Of a DNA stretch of 64,000 nt, positions 15,869 to 26,300 are shown in pieces (the first letter of the stretch is position 1; each line of letters starts with the position of its first letter). This DNA is from Streptomyces rubiginosohelvolus (GTDB lineage: Bacteria > Actinomycetota > Actinomycetes > Streptomycetales > Streptomycetaceae). The stretch lies in assembly GCF_014649875.1 (NCBI RefSeq), contig NZ_BMTW01000008.1, positions 268,983 through 332,982 on the forward strand. Reading direction: 5' to 3'. Under the pieces are notes generated by a model. It worked only from the letters and a program-made list of their open reading frames with translations. It made no database searches and was not told the origin of the DNA. The position numbers were made by a program, and so were the translations under genes.

Positions 15869-16827
15869 GCAGCGCACCGGAGAGGAACAGCGCACCGGAC
15901 GTGAACACCGCCCGCATCGGCCGCCAGAAGGCGGTCACCCGGCAGCCGGGCGGCGCCCCCGAAGCGCCCAAGTCCAGACAGTCTCTCGGAGCCAGGGTCG
16001 CCGCCCGGGCGGGCGGCGGGGTGATGCGGGTCTTCCTGGTCCTGGTCGCCCTGTTCTGGCTGATGCCCACGATCGGTCTGCTGCTGTCCTCGCTGCGCGG
16101 TCCGCAGGACATCGCGGCGACCGGCTGGTGGAAGATCTTCACCGCCCCGTCCGAGCTGACCTTCGAGAACTACCAGCGGCTGCTGGACAATGCGACGATC
16201 ACCGGCTCGCTCGGCAGCACCATCATGATCACCGTGCCGTCCACGGTGCTGGTCGTCCTGATCGGGTCGTTCGCCGGATACGCCTTCGCCTGGATGGAGT
16301 TCCCCGGCCGGGACTGGCTGTTCCTGCTGGTCGTCGGGTTGCTCGTGGTGCCGGTGCAGGTCGCGCTGATCCCGGTCTCCGAACTGTTCGGCACCATCGG
16401 GATCTTCGAGACGACGCTCGGGGTGGTGCTGTTCCACACGGCGTTCGGCCTGCCGTTCGCGATCTTCCTGCTGCGGAACTTCTTCGCGGAGATCCCCCGC
16501 GAACTGCTGGAGGCCGCCCGGCTCGACGGGGCGGGCGAGATCCGGCTCTTCACCCGGGTCGTGATGCCGCTGGGCGGCCCGGCGATCGCCTCGCTCGGGA
16601 TCTTCCAGTTCCTGTGGGTGTGGAACGACATGCTGGTCGCGCTGATCTTCGCGGACTCCGAGTCGCCGCCGATCACCGTGGCGCTCCAGCAGCAGGTACG
16701 CCAGTTCGGCAACAACATCGATGTACTCGCGCCCGGCGCGTTCGTGTCGATGGTGATCCCGCTGGCGGTGTTCTTCGCCTTCCAGCGGCAGTTCGCCTCC
16801 GGTGTGATGGCGGGCGCGGTCAAGTAG
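15865..16827 (+). CDS. MalG-type sugar ABC permease
   Basis: 320 aa starting at the ATG of an ATGA overlap with the preceding permease, with AAGGAGGGA nine bases upstream. An Arg/Pro-rich cytoplasmic N-terminus of about 50 residues precedes six TM helices. The EAA loop reads ELLEAARLDGAGEIRLFTRV, the coupling helix for the ATPase. It forms a heterodimer with the MalF-type subunit. It is the last gene of the three-gene importer operon and is followed by a strong terminator hairpin. Confidence 0.95.
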   Translation: MSSAPERNSAPDVNTARIGRQKAVTRQPGGAPEAPKSRQSLGARVAARAGGGVMRVFLVLVALFWLMPTIGLLLSSLRGPQDIAATGWWKIFTAPSELTFENYQRLLDNATITGSLGSTIMITVPSTVLVVLIGSFAGYAFAWMEFPGRDWLFLLVVGLLVVPVQVALIPVSELFGTIGIFETTLGVVLFHTAFGLPFAIFLLRNFFAEIPRELLEAARLDGAGEIRLFTRVVMPLGGPAIASLGIFQFLWVWNDMLVALIFADSESPPITVALQQQVRQFGNNIDVLAPGAFVSMVIPLAVFFAFQRQFASGVMAGAVK

Positions 16828-16896
16828 CCCGCACCGCACGGCCGTACGCCCTCGAAGGCGCACCGCCGAAAACGTACGGCTGTACGTCAACACGGA

Positions 16897-16924
16897 GCGG
16901 CCCGGTTCCCCGGAACCGGGCCGC
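16897..16924 (+). terminator. Hairpin terminator of the sugar importer operon
   Basis: A perfect 13-bp stem (GCGGCCCGGTTCC at 16897-16909 with 16912-16924) and a 2-base loop, about 70 bases after the operon's last stop. Confidence 0.85.
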
Positions 16925-17031
16925 TTCGGCGTCCGGGTCCCCCGATTGCCACGTCCGGCGTAACCCTGTCATTCCATCCGACGTTTGCGCTCTGCCTGGA
17001 TTTCCGCGAACGATCGACCCATGGATGTGTA

Positions 17032-19263
17032 GTGCCCCGGTTCTCCGTCATCGTGCCCGCATTCCGGGTCCAGGCGTATCTGCACGCGTGTCTGGATTCC
17101 GTGCTGGCCCAGTCCTTCAAGGACTACGAGATCATCGTGATCGACGACTGCTCCCCCGACGCCTGCGGACCGATCGCCGACGAGTACGCCCGCCGGGACC
17201 ACCGCGTCACCGCACTGCACCTGCCCCGCAACATCGGCCTCGGCCCGGCCCGCAACGCCGGGATGGGCCGGGCGGCCGGCGACTACCTGATCTTCCTCGA
17301 CGGCGACGACACCCTGTTGCCGGACGCCCTCCAGACCATCGCCGACCGCATCGACACGACCGGCGAGCCCGACGTCCTGATGTACGACTACGCCCGTACG
17401 TACTGGACGGGCCGCAGCGTCCGCAACGTCCTGGCCGCCCATCTCGACGAGAGCGGCCCCGAGCGCTTCCGGCTCACCGACCGCCCCGAGCTGCTGCAAC
17501 TCCTCATGGTCGTCTGGAACAAGGCGTACCGCCGCGCGTTCGTCGAGGCCGAGGGGTTCACCTTCCCGCCCGGCTACTACGAGGACACCCCCTGGACCTA
17601 CCCGGTCCTGATGGCGGCCGATTCGATCGCGGTCCTCGACGCGGTCTGCGTCTCCTACCGGCAGCGGCGGCGCGGCAACATCCTCTCCACCACCAGCGAG
17701 AAGCACTTCGACGTCTTCGACCAGTACGACCGGGTCTTCGCGTTCATCGACTCCCGCCCCGAACTCGCCCTGTGGCGGCCGGTGATGTTCCGCCGCATGC
17801 TGGACCACTTCTCGGCGCTGTTCGCCTCCCGGGACCGGCTGCCGCTGCACAGCCGCGCCGCGTTCTTCCGCCGGGCGACCGCCTCCTGCCGCCGCTACCA
17901 CGCCCCCGGCGCCCCGGCCCCCCGCCGCGCGCTGCTGCGGCACGGCCTGATGCACCTCGGCGCGCGGCGCACCTACCGGGCCCTGTCGGAGGCCCAGCGC
18001 CTCGGCGGCCGGCTGCGGAAAGGAGCGGCAGCCCTGCGCCGGGCGGTGCGGGGCGCGGCCCTGCGGGCGCACTACCGCATCCAGGTGCGGCTGCCGCTGC
18101 GCACCCGGGACGCGGTGTTCACGACGCGGGGCGGCGGCGGGTACGCGGGCAGCCCGGCGGCGATCGAGGCGAAGGTCCGCGAGCTGGTGCCGGGGCTGCG
18201 GACGGCCTGGATCTGCCGCCCCGTCGACGCCCACACCGTGCCGACCGGCACCCGGCATCTGGCGCCCGGCTCCTTCGCCCACCGGACCGCGCTGGCCCGC
18301 TCGGCGTATCTGGTGAACGACGGCTCCTTCGACCGGGGGCTGGTCAAGCGGCGGGGCCAGATCCTGCTGCAGACCCACGAGGGCACGCCGCTGCGGACCG
18401 TGGGCACCGATCTGCTGGACCGGCCCGCCGCCGCCCGGGGCACGGACTTCGACGAGCTGCTGCGCCAGGTCGACACCTGGGACTTCTCCCTCTCGGCCAA
18501 CCCGCACTCCACCCTCGTACGGGAGCGGGCCTATCCGTCCGCGTACACGACGCTGGAGTACGGCTCACCGCGCAACGACGTCTACCACCGCACCGGTCCG
18601 GCCGATGTGGCGCGGCTGCGCGAGACCCTGGGCATCCCCGAGGGCAGCACGGCCCTGCTGTACGCCCCCGTCCCCCGCGACTACCGGCGGGTCCAGCGGC
18701 CCTCCCTCGATCTGGAGCGGCTGGTCCGGGTCCTGGGCCCGCAGTTCGTGATCCTGGCCCGGGCGCCGCGCCCCGCCGGTCCGGGGGGCAGGGGCCGGGC
18801 GCCGCATCCCCGGATCATCGACGTGAGCGCCCACCGGTCCGCGGAGACGCTGGCACTCGCCTCGGACGCCCTGCTCACCGACTACGCCTCGCTGATGTTC
18901 GACTACGTCAACCTGGACCGCCCGGTGGTGCTGCACCTGGACGACATCGAGGCGTACGAGGCGGCCCGGGGCACGTACTTCGACATCACGGCGTTCCCGC
19001 CCGGCGTCGTCGCCCGGAGCCAGGACGAGCTGTTCGACATCTTCGCCACGGACCACTGGCGGGGCTCCCGCTCGGCGCAGCTGCGGACCGCGTTCCGGGC
19101 CCGGTTCTGTCCGTACGACGACGGGTACGCCGCCGAGCGGGTGGTGCGGCGGGTCTTCCTCGGGGAGACGGACGGGCTGCCCCGGCCGGTGCCGTTCTCC
19201 GCCCGCCGGACGCCCGCGGCCCTGCCGGCGCAGGACGGGGCCGGGGCGGCCGTCGGGGGCTGA
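17032..19263 (+). CDS. GT2 glycosyltransferase fused to TagF-like glycerophosphotransferase
   Basis: 743 aa from GTG at 17032; no Shine-Dalgarno is visible and a four-codon ATG frame ends in TAG overlapping the GTG. Residues 1-240 are a GT2 domain (FSVIVPAFRVQAYL, IVIDDCSPD, metal-binding DGDD). After a helical linker, residues about 345-715 form a CDP-glycerol:glycerophosphotransferase-like domain (LLQTHEGTPLRT, SLSANPHST, GSPRNDVY, TDYASLMFDY). TagF-type enzymes polymerise glycerol-phosphate or related units of teichoic acids at the inner membrane face. Its transferase half most resembles the one at 28729-29916 (shared FCPYDDG-x-AAERVVRR end). It is the leftmost gene of the glycopolymer island, transcribed alone towards the GT4 gene. 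Confidence 0.9.
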   Translation: MPRFSVIVPAFRVQAYLHACLDSVLAQSFKDYEIIVIDDCSPDACGPIADEYARRDHRVTALHLPRNIGLGPARNAGMGRAAGDYLIFLDGDDTLLPDALQTIADRIDTTGEPDVLMYDYARTYWTGRSVRNVLAAHLDESGPERFRLTDRPELLQLLMVVWNKAYRRAFVEAEGFTFPPGYYEDTPWTYPVLMAADSIAVLDAVCVSYRQRRRGNILSTTSEKHFDVFDQYDRVFAFIDSRPELALWRPVMFRRMLDHFSALFASRDRLPLHSRAAFFRRATASCRRYHAPGAPAPRRALLRHGLMHLGARRTYRALSEAQRLGGRLRKGAAALRRAVRGAALRAHYRIQVRLPLRTRDAVFTTRGGGGYAGSPAAIEAKVRELVPGLRTAWICRPVDAHTVPTGTRHLAPGSFAHRTALARSAYLVNDGSFDRGLVKRRGQILLQTHEGTPLRTVGTDLLDRPAAARGTDFDELLRQVDTWDFSLSANPHSTLVRERAYPSAYTTLEYGSPRNDVYHRTGPADVARLRETLGIPEGSTALLYAPVPRDYRRVQRPSLDLERLVRVLGPQFVILARAPRPAGPGGRGRAPHPRIIDVSAHRSAETLALASDALLTDYASLMFDYVNLDRPVVLHLDDIEAYEAARGTYFDITAFPPGVVARSQDELFDIFATDHWRGSRSAQLRTAFRARFCPYDDGYAAERVVRRVFLGETDGLPRPVPFSARRTPAALPAQDGAGAAVGG

Positions 19264-19312
19264 CCCGGCCCGTACGACCGGGGTCGGCTCGGCGGCGTTT
19301 CAGGAACTCCGC

Positions 19313-20455
19313 TCAGCGCTCCAGGAACGCGAACAGCTCCTCCCAGCGGCGCAGGGTCTCCGGCTCGGAGAACCGCTGGACGCCGGAGCGGGCGCGTGCG
19401 CCCATCGCGTCGCGCAGCCGGGGGTTGCCGGTGAGCCGCAGCAGCCGGTCGGCGAGGGCGGCGACGTCCCCGGCGGGGGCGAGGAGCCCGTCCTCGCCGT
19501 CCCGGACGATCTCCCGCACCCCGGGCGCGCAGTCGAAGGCGGCGCACGGCACCCCGCCGGCCATCGCCTCCAGCAGCGCCAGCGGGAAGCCCTCGCCCCG
19601 GGAGGACTGGACGAAGACGGAGGCGTCCGCGAGGGCCCGCTCCACGTCGTCGGTGCGGCCCATCCACTCCACGGAGCCGTCGAGGCCGAGGCCCGTGCAC
19701 TGTGCCTTCAGCGCGGCCTCGTCCTCACCCGCCCCGTACACGCGCAGCGTCCAGTCGGGGCGGGCTGGGGCGACCAGGGCCCAGGTGTCCAGCAGCAGGT
19801 CGATGCCCTTCTGGTCGCTGAGCCGGCCGATGCTGGCGACGGTCTTCGCGGTGCGCGGGGAGGGCACGAGGGGGAGCCGGGAGAGGGCGTTGGGCAGGAA
19901 GCCGACGTTGTTCATGCCGTCCCCGGCCCACCGGTCGGCGTCCTCCTCGGTGAGGACGAGCCAGTGGTCGAGGTCCTTGTAGTGGTTCTTGATCCAGCGG
20001 TAGCGGTGGCTCGCGCGGGAGTAGTCGTAGGACTCGTGGCTCATCCCGATGACGCGCAGCCCGGTGGTGTCGGCCTCCCCGACCCACTCCATCGCCCAGA
20101 CCTGGGTCACGATGACGACCGCGCCGGGCCGGGCGGTGGCGAAGAGCTCCGAGAGCCGCCCGACGGCCTGCTTCTTGGCGGCGACCCGTGCGGCCTCCTT
20201 GCGCCGGGTGGGGATGCGGAAGCGGTCGCGGACGCCGTGGGGGGTCCAGGGGGTCGGGGGGTGGGCGGTGTAGAGGGCGGTGACGGGGTGCTCGGGCCGG
20301 CGCGGCAGCGTCATCTTGAGGTCGGAGGCGTGGATGCCGACGGTGTGGACCCGGTGGCCCTGCTCCGTGAAGAGGCGGGCGGTCTGGTGCATCCAGGCGG
20401 TGACGCCGCCGAGTTCGTCGGTGCTGTTGGAGACGATGAAGATGTCGCGGCTCAT
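19313..20455 (-). CDS. GT4-family glycosyltransferase
   Basis: 380 aa GT-B fold enzyme. The N-terminal domain starts IFIVSNSTDELGGV with the usual Gly-rich acceptor loop. The C-terminal nucleotide-sugar domain has VASIGRLSDQKG and the family ExFGxxxxE-like element SRGEGFPLALLEAMAGG. It probably adds a sugar to the wall polymer or its linkage unit in the cytoplasm. It is the last gene of a three-gene operon: its start overlaps the stop of the upstream TagF-like gene by ATGA. The acceptor and donor are not predictable from sequence. Confidence 0.92.
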   Translation of the reverse strand: MSRDIFIVSNSTDELGGVTAWMHQTARLFTEQGHRVHTVGIHASDLKMTLPRRPEHPVTALYTAHPPTPWTPHGVRDRFRIPTRRKEAARVAAKKQAVGRLSELFATARPGAVVIVTQVWAMEWVGEADTTGLRVIGMSHESYDYSRASHRYRWIKNHYKDLDHWLVLTEEDADRWAGDGMNNVGFLPNALSRLPLVPSPRTAKTVASIGRLSDQKGIDLLLDTWALVAPARPDWTLRVYGAGEDEAALKAQCTGLGLDGSVEWMGRTDDVERALADASVFVQSSRGEGFPLALLEAMAGGVPCAAFDCAPGVREIVRDGEDGLLAPAGDVAALADRLLRLTGNPRLRDAMGARARSGVQRFSEPETLRRWEELFAFLER

Positions 20456-23316
20456 CGGCCGGCCCCCCGGTCGTGGTCGGTGGTGTGGCGGACGCCCCGG
20501 GAGGCTGCGGGCCCGAAGACGGCGGCGACGGCGGCGCGGGCCGCGTCGCCCTGGTCGTAGGCGCCGAACCGCTCGGCGAAGGACCGGCGTTGACCGGCGT
20601 ACCGGGTGTCGGACTTCTTCAGTTCCGCGAGGGCGGCGAACAGCTCGTCCTGGGTCGCGGCCACCGGCCCCGGGGCCTGCTCCCGCAGGTCGAAGTAGCT
20701 GCCGCGCTCGGACGCGTACGCCTCCAGGTCGGGGGCGAACAGTACGACGGGCCGGTCGAGGAGGGCGAAGTCGAACATGATGGAGGAGTAGTCGGTCACC
20801 AACACATCGGTGAGGGCGAGCAGTTCGCTGACGTCGTGGTGGCGGGAGACGTCGACGACGGTGCCGGGCGGGCAGACCGGCAGCCGGGCCGACTCCAGGT
20901 AGTGGGCGCGGACGAGCAGGGTGTGGGTGTCACCGAATCGCTCCGCGAACTCCCGTACGTCCAGCAGGAGTCGGCTCCTGCGCTGCTTTCCGGGACCGCC
21001 CCGGAACGTCGGGGCGTACAGCACGGTCTTCTTGTGGTCGTCGAGCCCGAGCGCCCCGGCGAGCGGCGGGCGCGGCAGCCTTCCCTCGGTCTCGGCCCGG
21101 GTGCGCTCCGCGATCAGGGCGTCGTTGCGCGGATAGCCGGTGCGCAGGAGCCTCTCCTCGGGCAGCCGGTAGGCGCGGGCGAGGGTGGTCACGTCGTGCT
21201 CGGAGCGGACGAGGAAGTGGTCGAAGCGGTCGACGGCCTGCTGGAGCCGTTCGCGCTGCGGGGCGTTCTGGAGCCGTACGCGGGTCTCGTCGAAGCCCAT
21301 CCGTTTGTACGCGGAGCCGTGCCAGGTCTGGAGGTACGTGGTGTGGCCGGGCTTGCGCAGATGCTGTGGGAAGCCCTGGTTGTCGACCCAGTACTCGGCG
21401 CGGGCCAGCGCCCACAGGTAGCGCCAGGACCAGCGGCGTACGAGGCGGGCGTCGTCCGGGAATCCGGCCGGGGACGGGTCGTAGGACCAGGTGGCGTGGA
21501 GCTTCAGGCCCTGGCGGCGGATCTCCTCGTACAGGGCGCGCGGGCTGTCGCCGTAGCAGGTGCCCATGTGGCTCTCGAAGACGACGGAGCCCCGGCGCAC
21601 GGGGAGGCGGGTGAGCCAGGTGTTGTAGGCGGGGGCCTTGAACCCGCGGGAGCGGTAGCGGTCGAGGCGCTTGCGCAGGGCGCGGACGAGGAGCTTGGCC
21701 TTGCGGGCGGGCCGGAAGCGGGTGGCGTAGCGGATCAGGCGGTGGGCGGTGCGGGCCGGGCGGCGGCGGGCGGTCAGCCGGAGCGCGAAGTGGTCCTTGA
21801 GCGTGATGTAGGGCTCCCAGGTGTCCCCGGCGAGCCGCCCGAGCCGGGGCCGCGCGGCGAAGCGGACCGCCCCGGCCACCTGGTCCTGCGGGGCGAACAG
21901 GTCGCTGACGCACCGGACCCCGCCGGCCTCCACGATCAGCCGGGCATCCCACGCCGTGTCGCGGACGCCGACGGGGCGCAGGCGGCGCGAGACGTCGGAC
22001 CGCGCGCGCCAGGTGATCCCGTTCGCGTCGTGCCGGACCACCTCCGCCGGGAACGCGACGGCGCGCGCCCCGCCCCGGGCCCGGAACTCCAGGGTGGCGG
22101 TGAGGGGGGCGCCGGGGCCGGGTCCGGTGGGCCCGGGCAGCACGAGACGGCCTTCGAGGAGCAGGCGTCCCCCGTCGGCGGCGGCGCAGCGGGTGAGCCG
22201 GTTCATCAGCCGCATCTCGCCGAACCTGCGGTACTGGTGGCCGAGTTCGGTGATGTCGGCGACGGGCTCCTCCGCCTCCCCGCCCCAGCCGACCCGGCCG
22301 TCCGCGCCCGTCGTCAGCGGCGCGCACACGGTGGCGGGCCGGCTCAGCGCGTAGGCCGCGGCCAGGATCCCTTCGGCGTCGCCCCGGCCCAGCAGGGTCA
22401 CGGCGACCCGCTCCAGCGGCGGCAGGTCCGGCGGGACGGGCCCGGTCAAGGTGCGGGCGGCAGCGGCGGCGACCCGGTCGCGGCGGACGGCGGGCAGGGC
22501 GGGGAAGGACCGGACCAGCGGCACCAGATGGTCCCGGTGGAACGCCGTCTCCCGCTCCTCGCGCAGCTCGGGCAGCCCGCGCGCGAGGAGGGTGTTGGCG
22601 ACCCGGCGGTGGGCCTCGACCAGGGCGACGAGGTCGCGGGCCCGGTCGGGGACGGCCCGGCCGGTCACGACGAGCCGGCGGACCAGGGCGATCCGGCCGA
22701 CCGACGCGGCGGCGAGCGGGCCGAACAGGATCTCGCCGTGCGCCAGGTCCTCCTCGTAGCGCAGCCCGTGCCGTCGGGCGGCCTCGCGGCGCAGACAGAA
22801 TCCGGTCACCAGGGCGTCTCTGACGACGAGCTGGGGGGCTTCTGTGAAGCGGGAGAGGGTGCGGGAGCGGGCGAACAGCTCGCCCTGCCAGGACGGCTCC
22901 CGCTCCTTGCCGCTGTCGTCGGTGATCCGGCTCCAGCGGCCGGCGACGAGGTCGGCGCGGCTGGTCTCGCCCGCCTGCCAGAGGTTGCGGCAGGCGTGCT
23001 TCTGGAGCCGTTCGCCGCTGCCGAGGACCAGGACGTACCGGCCGGTCGCCGCGTCGAGGCCCGCGTTGCGCAGGGCCCCGGTGGTGCGGGCGGCCGGGTC
23101 GGCGTGGACGAGGCGGACCCGCTCGGGCGCGCGGGCGGCGAGAGCGCGGGCGGCGGTGCGGACGACCGGGCCGGCGGCGGAGGCGAGGACGACGAGGGCC
23201 TCGGAGCCGCGCATCGACTGGCCGAGGACGGACTCCACGGAGGCGCGCAGGGCGTCGGCCCCGCCCGGGCCCTCGCCGTCCCCGCCGCCGGTGATCACAC
23301 AGCTGAAGTCGCTCAT
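20452..23316 (-). CDS. TagF-like glycerophosphotransferase with degenerate GT2 domain
   Basis: 954 aa from ATG at 23316, which overlaps the upstream gene's stop (ATGA). The first 230 residues follow the GT2 pattern (SVLGQSM, ALRNAGLDAATGRYVLVLGS), but the metal-binding DxD is missing: where the paralogues have DSDD or DGDD, this protein has GSGE. The domain is probably not a working glycosyltransferase. A beta-rich middle part follows, then a CDP-glycerol glycerophosphotransferase-like domain (about 565-930) with LQTWHGSAYKRMG, GYPRNDAL and VTDYSSIMFDFALLDRP intact. It is the middle gene of the operon 26801 to 19313 on the minus strand. Confidence 0.9.
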   Translation of the reverse strand: MSDFSCVITGGGDGEGPGGADALRASVESVLGQSMRGSEALVVLASAAGPVVRTAARALAARAPERVRLVHADPAARTTGALRNAGLDAATGRYVLVLGSGERLQKHACRNLWQAGETSRADLVAGRWSRITDDSGKEREPSWQGELFARSRTLSRFTEAPQLVVRDALVTGFCLRREAARRHGLRYEEDLAHGEILFGPLAAASVGRIALVRRLVVTGRAVPDRARDLVALVEAHRRVANTLLARGLPELREERETAFHRDHLVPLVRSFPALPAVRRDRVAAAAARTLTGPVPPDLPPLERVAVTLLGRGDAEGILAAAYALSRPATVCAPLTTGADGRVGWGGEAEEPVADITELGHQYRRFGEMRLMNRLTRCAAADGGRLLLEGRLVLPGPTGPGPGAPLTATLEFRARGGARAVAFPAEVVRHDANGITWRARSDVSRRLRPVGVRDTAWDARLIVEAGGVRCVSDLFAPQDQVAGAVRFAARPRLGRLAGDTWEPYITLKDHFALRLTARRRPARTAHRLIRYATRFRPARKAKLLVRALRKRLDRYRSRGFKAPAYNTWLTRLPVRRGSVVFESHMGTCYGDSPRALYEEIRRQGLKLHATWSYDPSPAGFPDDARLVRRWSWRYLWALARAEYWVDNQGFPQHLRKPGHTTYLQTWHGSAYKRMGFDETRVRLQNAPQRERLQQAVDRFDHFLVRSEHDVTTLARAYRLPEERLLRTGYPRNDALIAERTRAETEGRLPRPPLAGALGLDDHKKTVLYAPTFRGGPGKQRRSRLLLDVREFAERFGDTHTLLVRAHYLESARLPVCPPGTVVDVSRHHDVSELLALTDVLVTDYSSIMFDFALLDRPVVLFAPDLEAYASERGSYFDLREQAPGPVAATQDELFAALAELKKSDTRYAGQRRSFAERFGAYDQGDAARAAVAAVFGPAASRGVRHTTDHDRGAGR

Positions 23317-26300
23317 GCCCGCTCCCCCTCGACAGCCCCATCGCTCTTGAGCATCCGGTCCACGACCCGGGCGGCGGCGGTCCCGTCGTCGAGGTCGCAG
23401 AACGCCTCCCGGAACTGCTCGTACGCCTCCCGGTGCCCGGCCGTGGCCGCCTCCGGGTCGCGCAGGGCGGCCACGATCCCGGCGGATTCGGGGATCAGGG
23501 GTCCGGGGGCGCGGTGCTCGAAGTCGAAGCAGAAGCCGCGCAGGGTGTCCCGGTAGTGGGCCAGGTCGTAGGTGTGGAAGAGCATCGGGCGGCCGGTCTG
23601 CGCGAAGTCGAACATGATCGAGGAGTAGTCGGTCACCAACACATCGCTGATCAGGAGGAGTTCGGCGACGTCCGGATGGCGGGAGACGTCCCGGACGAAG
23701 TCGGTGTCGGGCACGCTGCCGCCGACGAGGTAGTGCCGCCGGACCAGGAGGACATGGTCGTCGCCGAGGGTCTCGCGGGCCTGCTCCAGATCGAGGTGGA
23801 GGTCGGGGGCGTACTTCCCGCCCTTCCGGGGCTGGTCCTCGCGCCAGGTCGGGGCGTACAGGACCACGCGCCGCCCCTCGGGGATCGCGAGCCGTTCCCG
23901 TACGGCGGCGGCGACCTTGGCCCGGTCGGAGGCGTACAGCAGGTCGTTGCGCGGGTAGCCGCACTCCAGGACCTCGCCGCCGTAGCCGAAGGCGCGGCGC
24001 AGGACGGGGGTGGAGAAGCTGTTGGGGGAGACGAGCACGCTCCACTGGGCGGACCGGCGTTCCATGGAGGCCATGTACGCGGCGTCGGCGTGCGGGCTGC
24101 CCGCGAGGTCGCGGCCGATGCGCTTGAGGGGGGTGCCGTGCCAGGTCTGGACGACGCACTGGCCCTCCGCCCGCTCGAACCATTCGGGGAGGTGGGTGTT
24201 GGTGACGATCCAGCGGCTGCGGGCCAGCGCCTGGTACCACTCGGCGCTGTGCAGGGCCACGGGCCGGACCCCGTCGGGCACGGCCGCCTGCTGGTCGCGG
24301 ACGACCCACAGGTGCTCGATGTCCTTTTCCCTGGCGGCGAGTTCGCGCTGGACGGCACGGGGCGAGTCGGAGAACTGGCGGCCGTCGTAGCTGGAGTAGA
24401 GGACGGCGGGGCGCGTCGCGGCCGGGGCGACGGTACGGACCACGGCGTACCGCTCGCGTCGGACGCGCTGCCCGTACGGCCCTCGGTCGGCGGCCGGCAG
24501 GGCACTGCCGGATTCCAGGACGAGCCGGTCATGGTAGCGCCGCTGGAGGGTGAAGTCTCTGTGATTTTGCCTCTGTTGCTGCGGCAGGGTGCTGTGCAGG
24601 GGGGTGCTCAGCCGGAGCGGCCGGTACGCCTCCGGGTCCCGCTCCCCCGGCGTGCGCAGGAAGAGGTACCAGCGCCCCTCGCCGAGCGGCAGCGCTCCGC
24701 CGGGCCCTTCGACGGTGGCGGGTGCGATGACGGCCCGGAAGCCGTCGCCCTCGCCCCGCTCCGCCTCCACGGCGGCTTCCTCGTGGTGGCCGCTGTGGCG
24801 CAGGACGAGTTCGTGGGCGGTGCCCGTGGGCTCGGGGAAGGCCCCTTCGAGAACCAGTTCGCCCGATCCCTCCCAGACGGCGGAGGTGACGACGGGCTGG
24901 ACGGCCCGGTCGGTGAGGACGAGGTCGCCGGAGGGGTTGGGCGCCGCGTACACCTCGCGTCCGCCGGGCAGGGCGTAGCGCCCGTCCTGGCCGTCGGACG
25001 GGGAGGCGACGGTCAACGGCTGTCCCTCTCCGATGAGTTGAACGCCCCAGATGTCGTCCTGCCCTCGGAAGGCGCTGAGCGGGATGTCCGCCGACCGGGA
25101 CCCGAGCGAGCCGCGCAGGGCGAACTCCCGGGTCTCCTTGGTGCGCCACTCGGTGAGCCGGAGGGCGACAGGACCGGAGTCGCCGAGGACCTTCACCTCC
25201 AGGCGGACGGCGTCCTCGACCGCCGACTGCCCGGTGAGGACGGCGGCGACGCGTTCGGTGCGCAGCTCCAGCTTGTTGCCGGACAGGACGGGGACGATCC
25301 GGGTCCGCTCGTCGGTGTACGTCACGGCGGGCGGGGCCGGGGTGCCGACGAGCCGCATGGGGCCGCGGCGCGGCCGGCCCGCGCCGACGACGACGGCCTC
25401 CAGCTTCCACGTCGTACGGCCGCCGCTTGCTTTCCCAGCGAGCCTGCGCGGGTCGACGGTGGCGGTGAACCCGGCACGTTCGTACCGGTGCAGGGAGCGG
25501 CCGGACCGGGCGGTGGCCTCGTCGCCGCCGACAGGGCGCAGCCGCAACGGGATCAGCCGCTTCCCGGACCGCAGCCAGCCCAGGCGCGGGGTTCCGCCGG
25601 GGGCGTTGCGCACATAGGCGTACCCGGTCAGGCGCAGCAGCCCGTCCCGCCAGACGGCCTCGGTGAGGTGGGCGTGAACGGGCAGGTCGGCGGGGGTGAG
25701 GGCGGTGGCGGCGGGCGGCAGCGGGTCGCGGACGGCGGGGTGGTGAGCACGGGGGCGGAGCAGTCCGCGGACGTGGAAGGTGTCCTGGTCCTTCTTCTCG
25801 TCGGCGAGGAGGGTGAGAAGTTCAGGGAGGCGGCGTTCGCGGATGAGCTGCCACTTGACCCGCAGATGCAGGGGCAGCGAGGCGAGGACGCCGGGTTCGA
25901 CGGTGGAGGCGAACGCGCCGGCGTGCTCAAGAAAGGCTTCGTGGAATTCCGCGTCGCCGTCCGGCAGGGCCTCGATGAACAGCCACAGGTCACCGGAGAG
26001 CGCATGGGCGTCGTAGCGGCGCTTGGCCTCGGCCGCCCCTCCGCCTTCGGCCGCCCCTCCTTCGGATGCCCGCTCGGCGAGGAAGTTGCTGACGGTGGTC
26101 ACGGCGGCGACCCGGTCGCGGATGCCCCGGGGGACGGCCCGCCGGGTGGTGATCGAACCATCGCGGTCGCGCCAGTGGTACACGGGCTCCTCGACGACGT
26201 CGACCGAGCGGGCCAGGAAGTGGGCGGGGAGGACGACGGCGATGTCCTCGTACAGCACGCCCGTCGGGAAGGCGAAGGCGTGCTCGTCCCAGAAGGTGCG

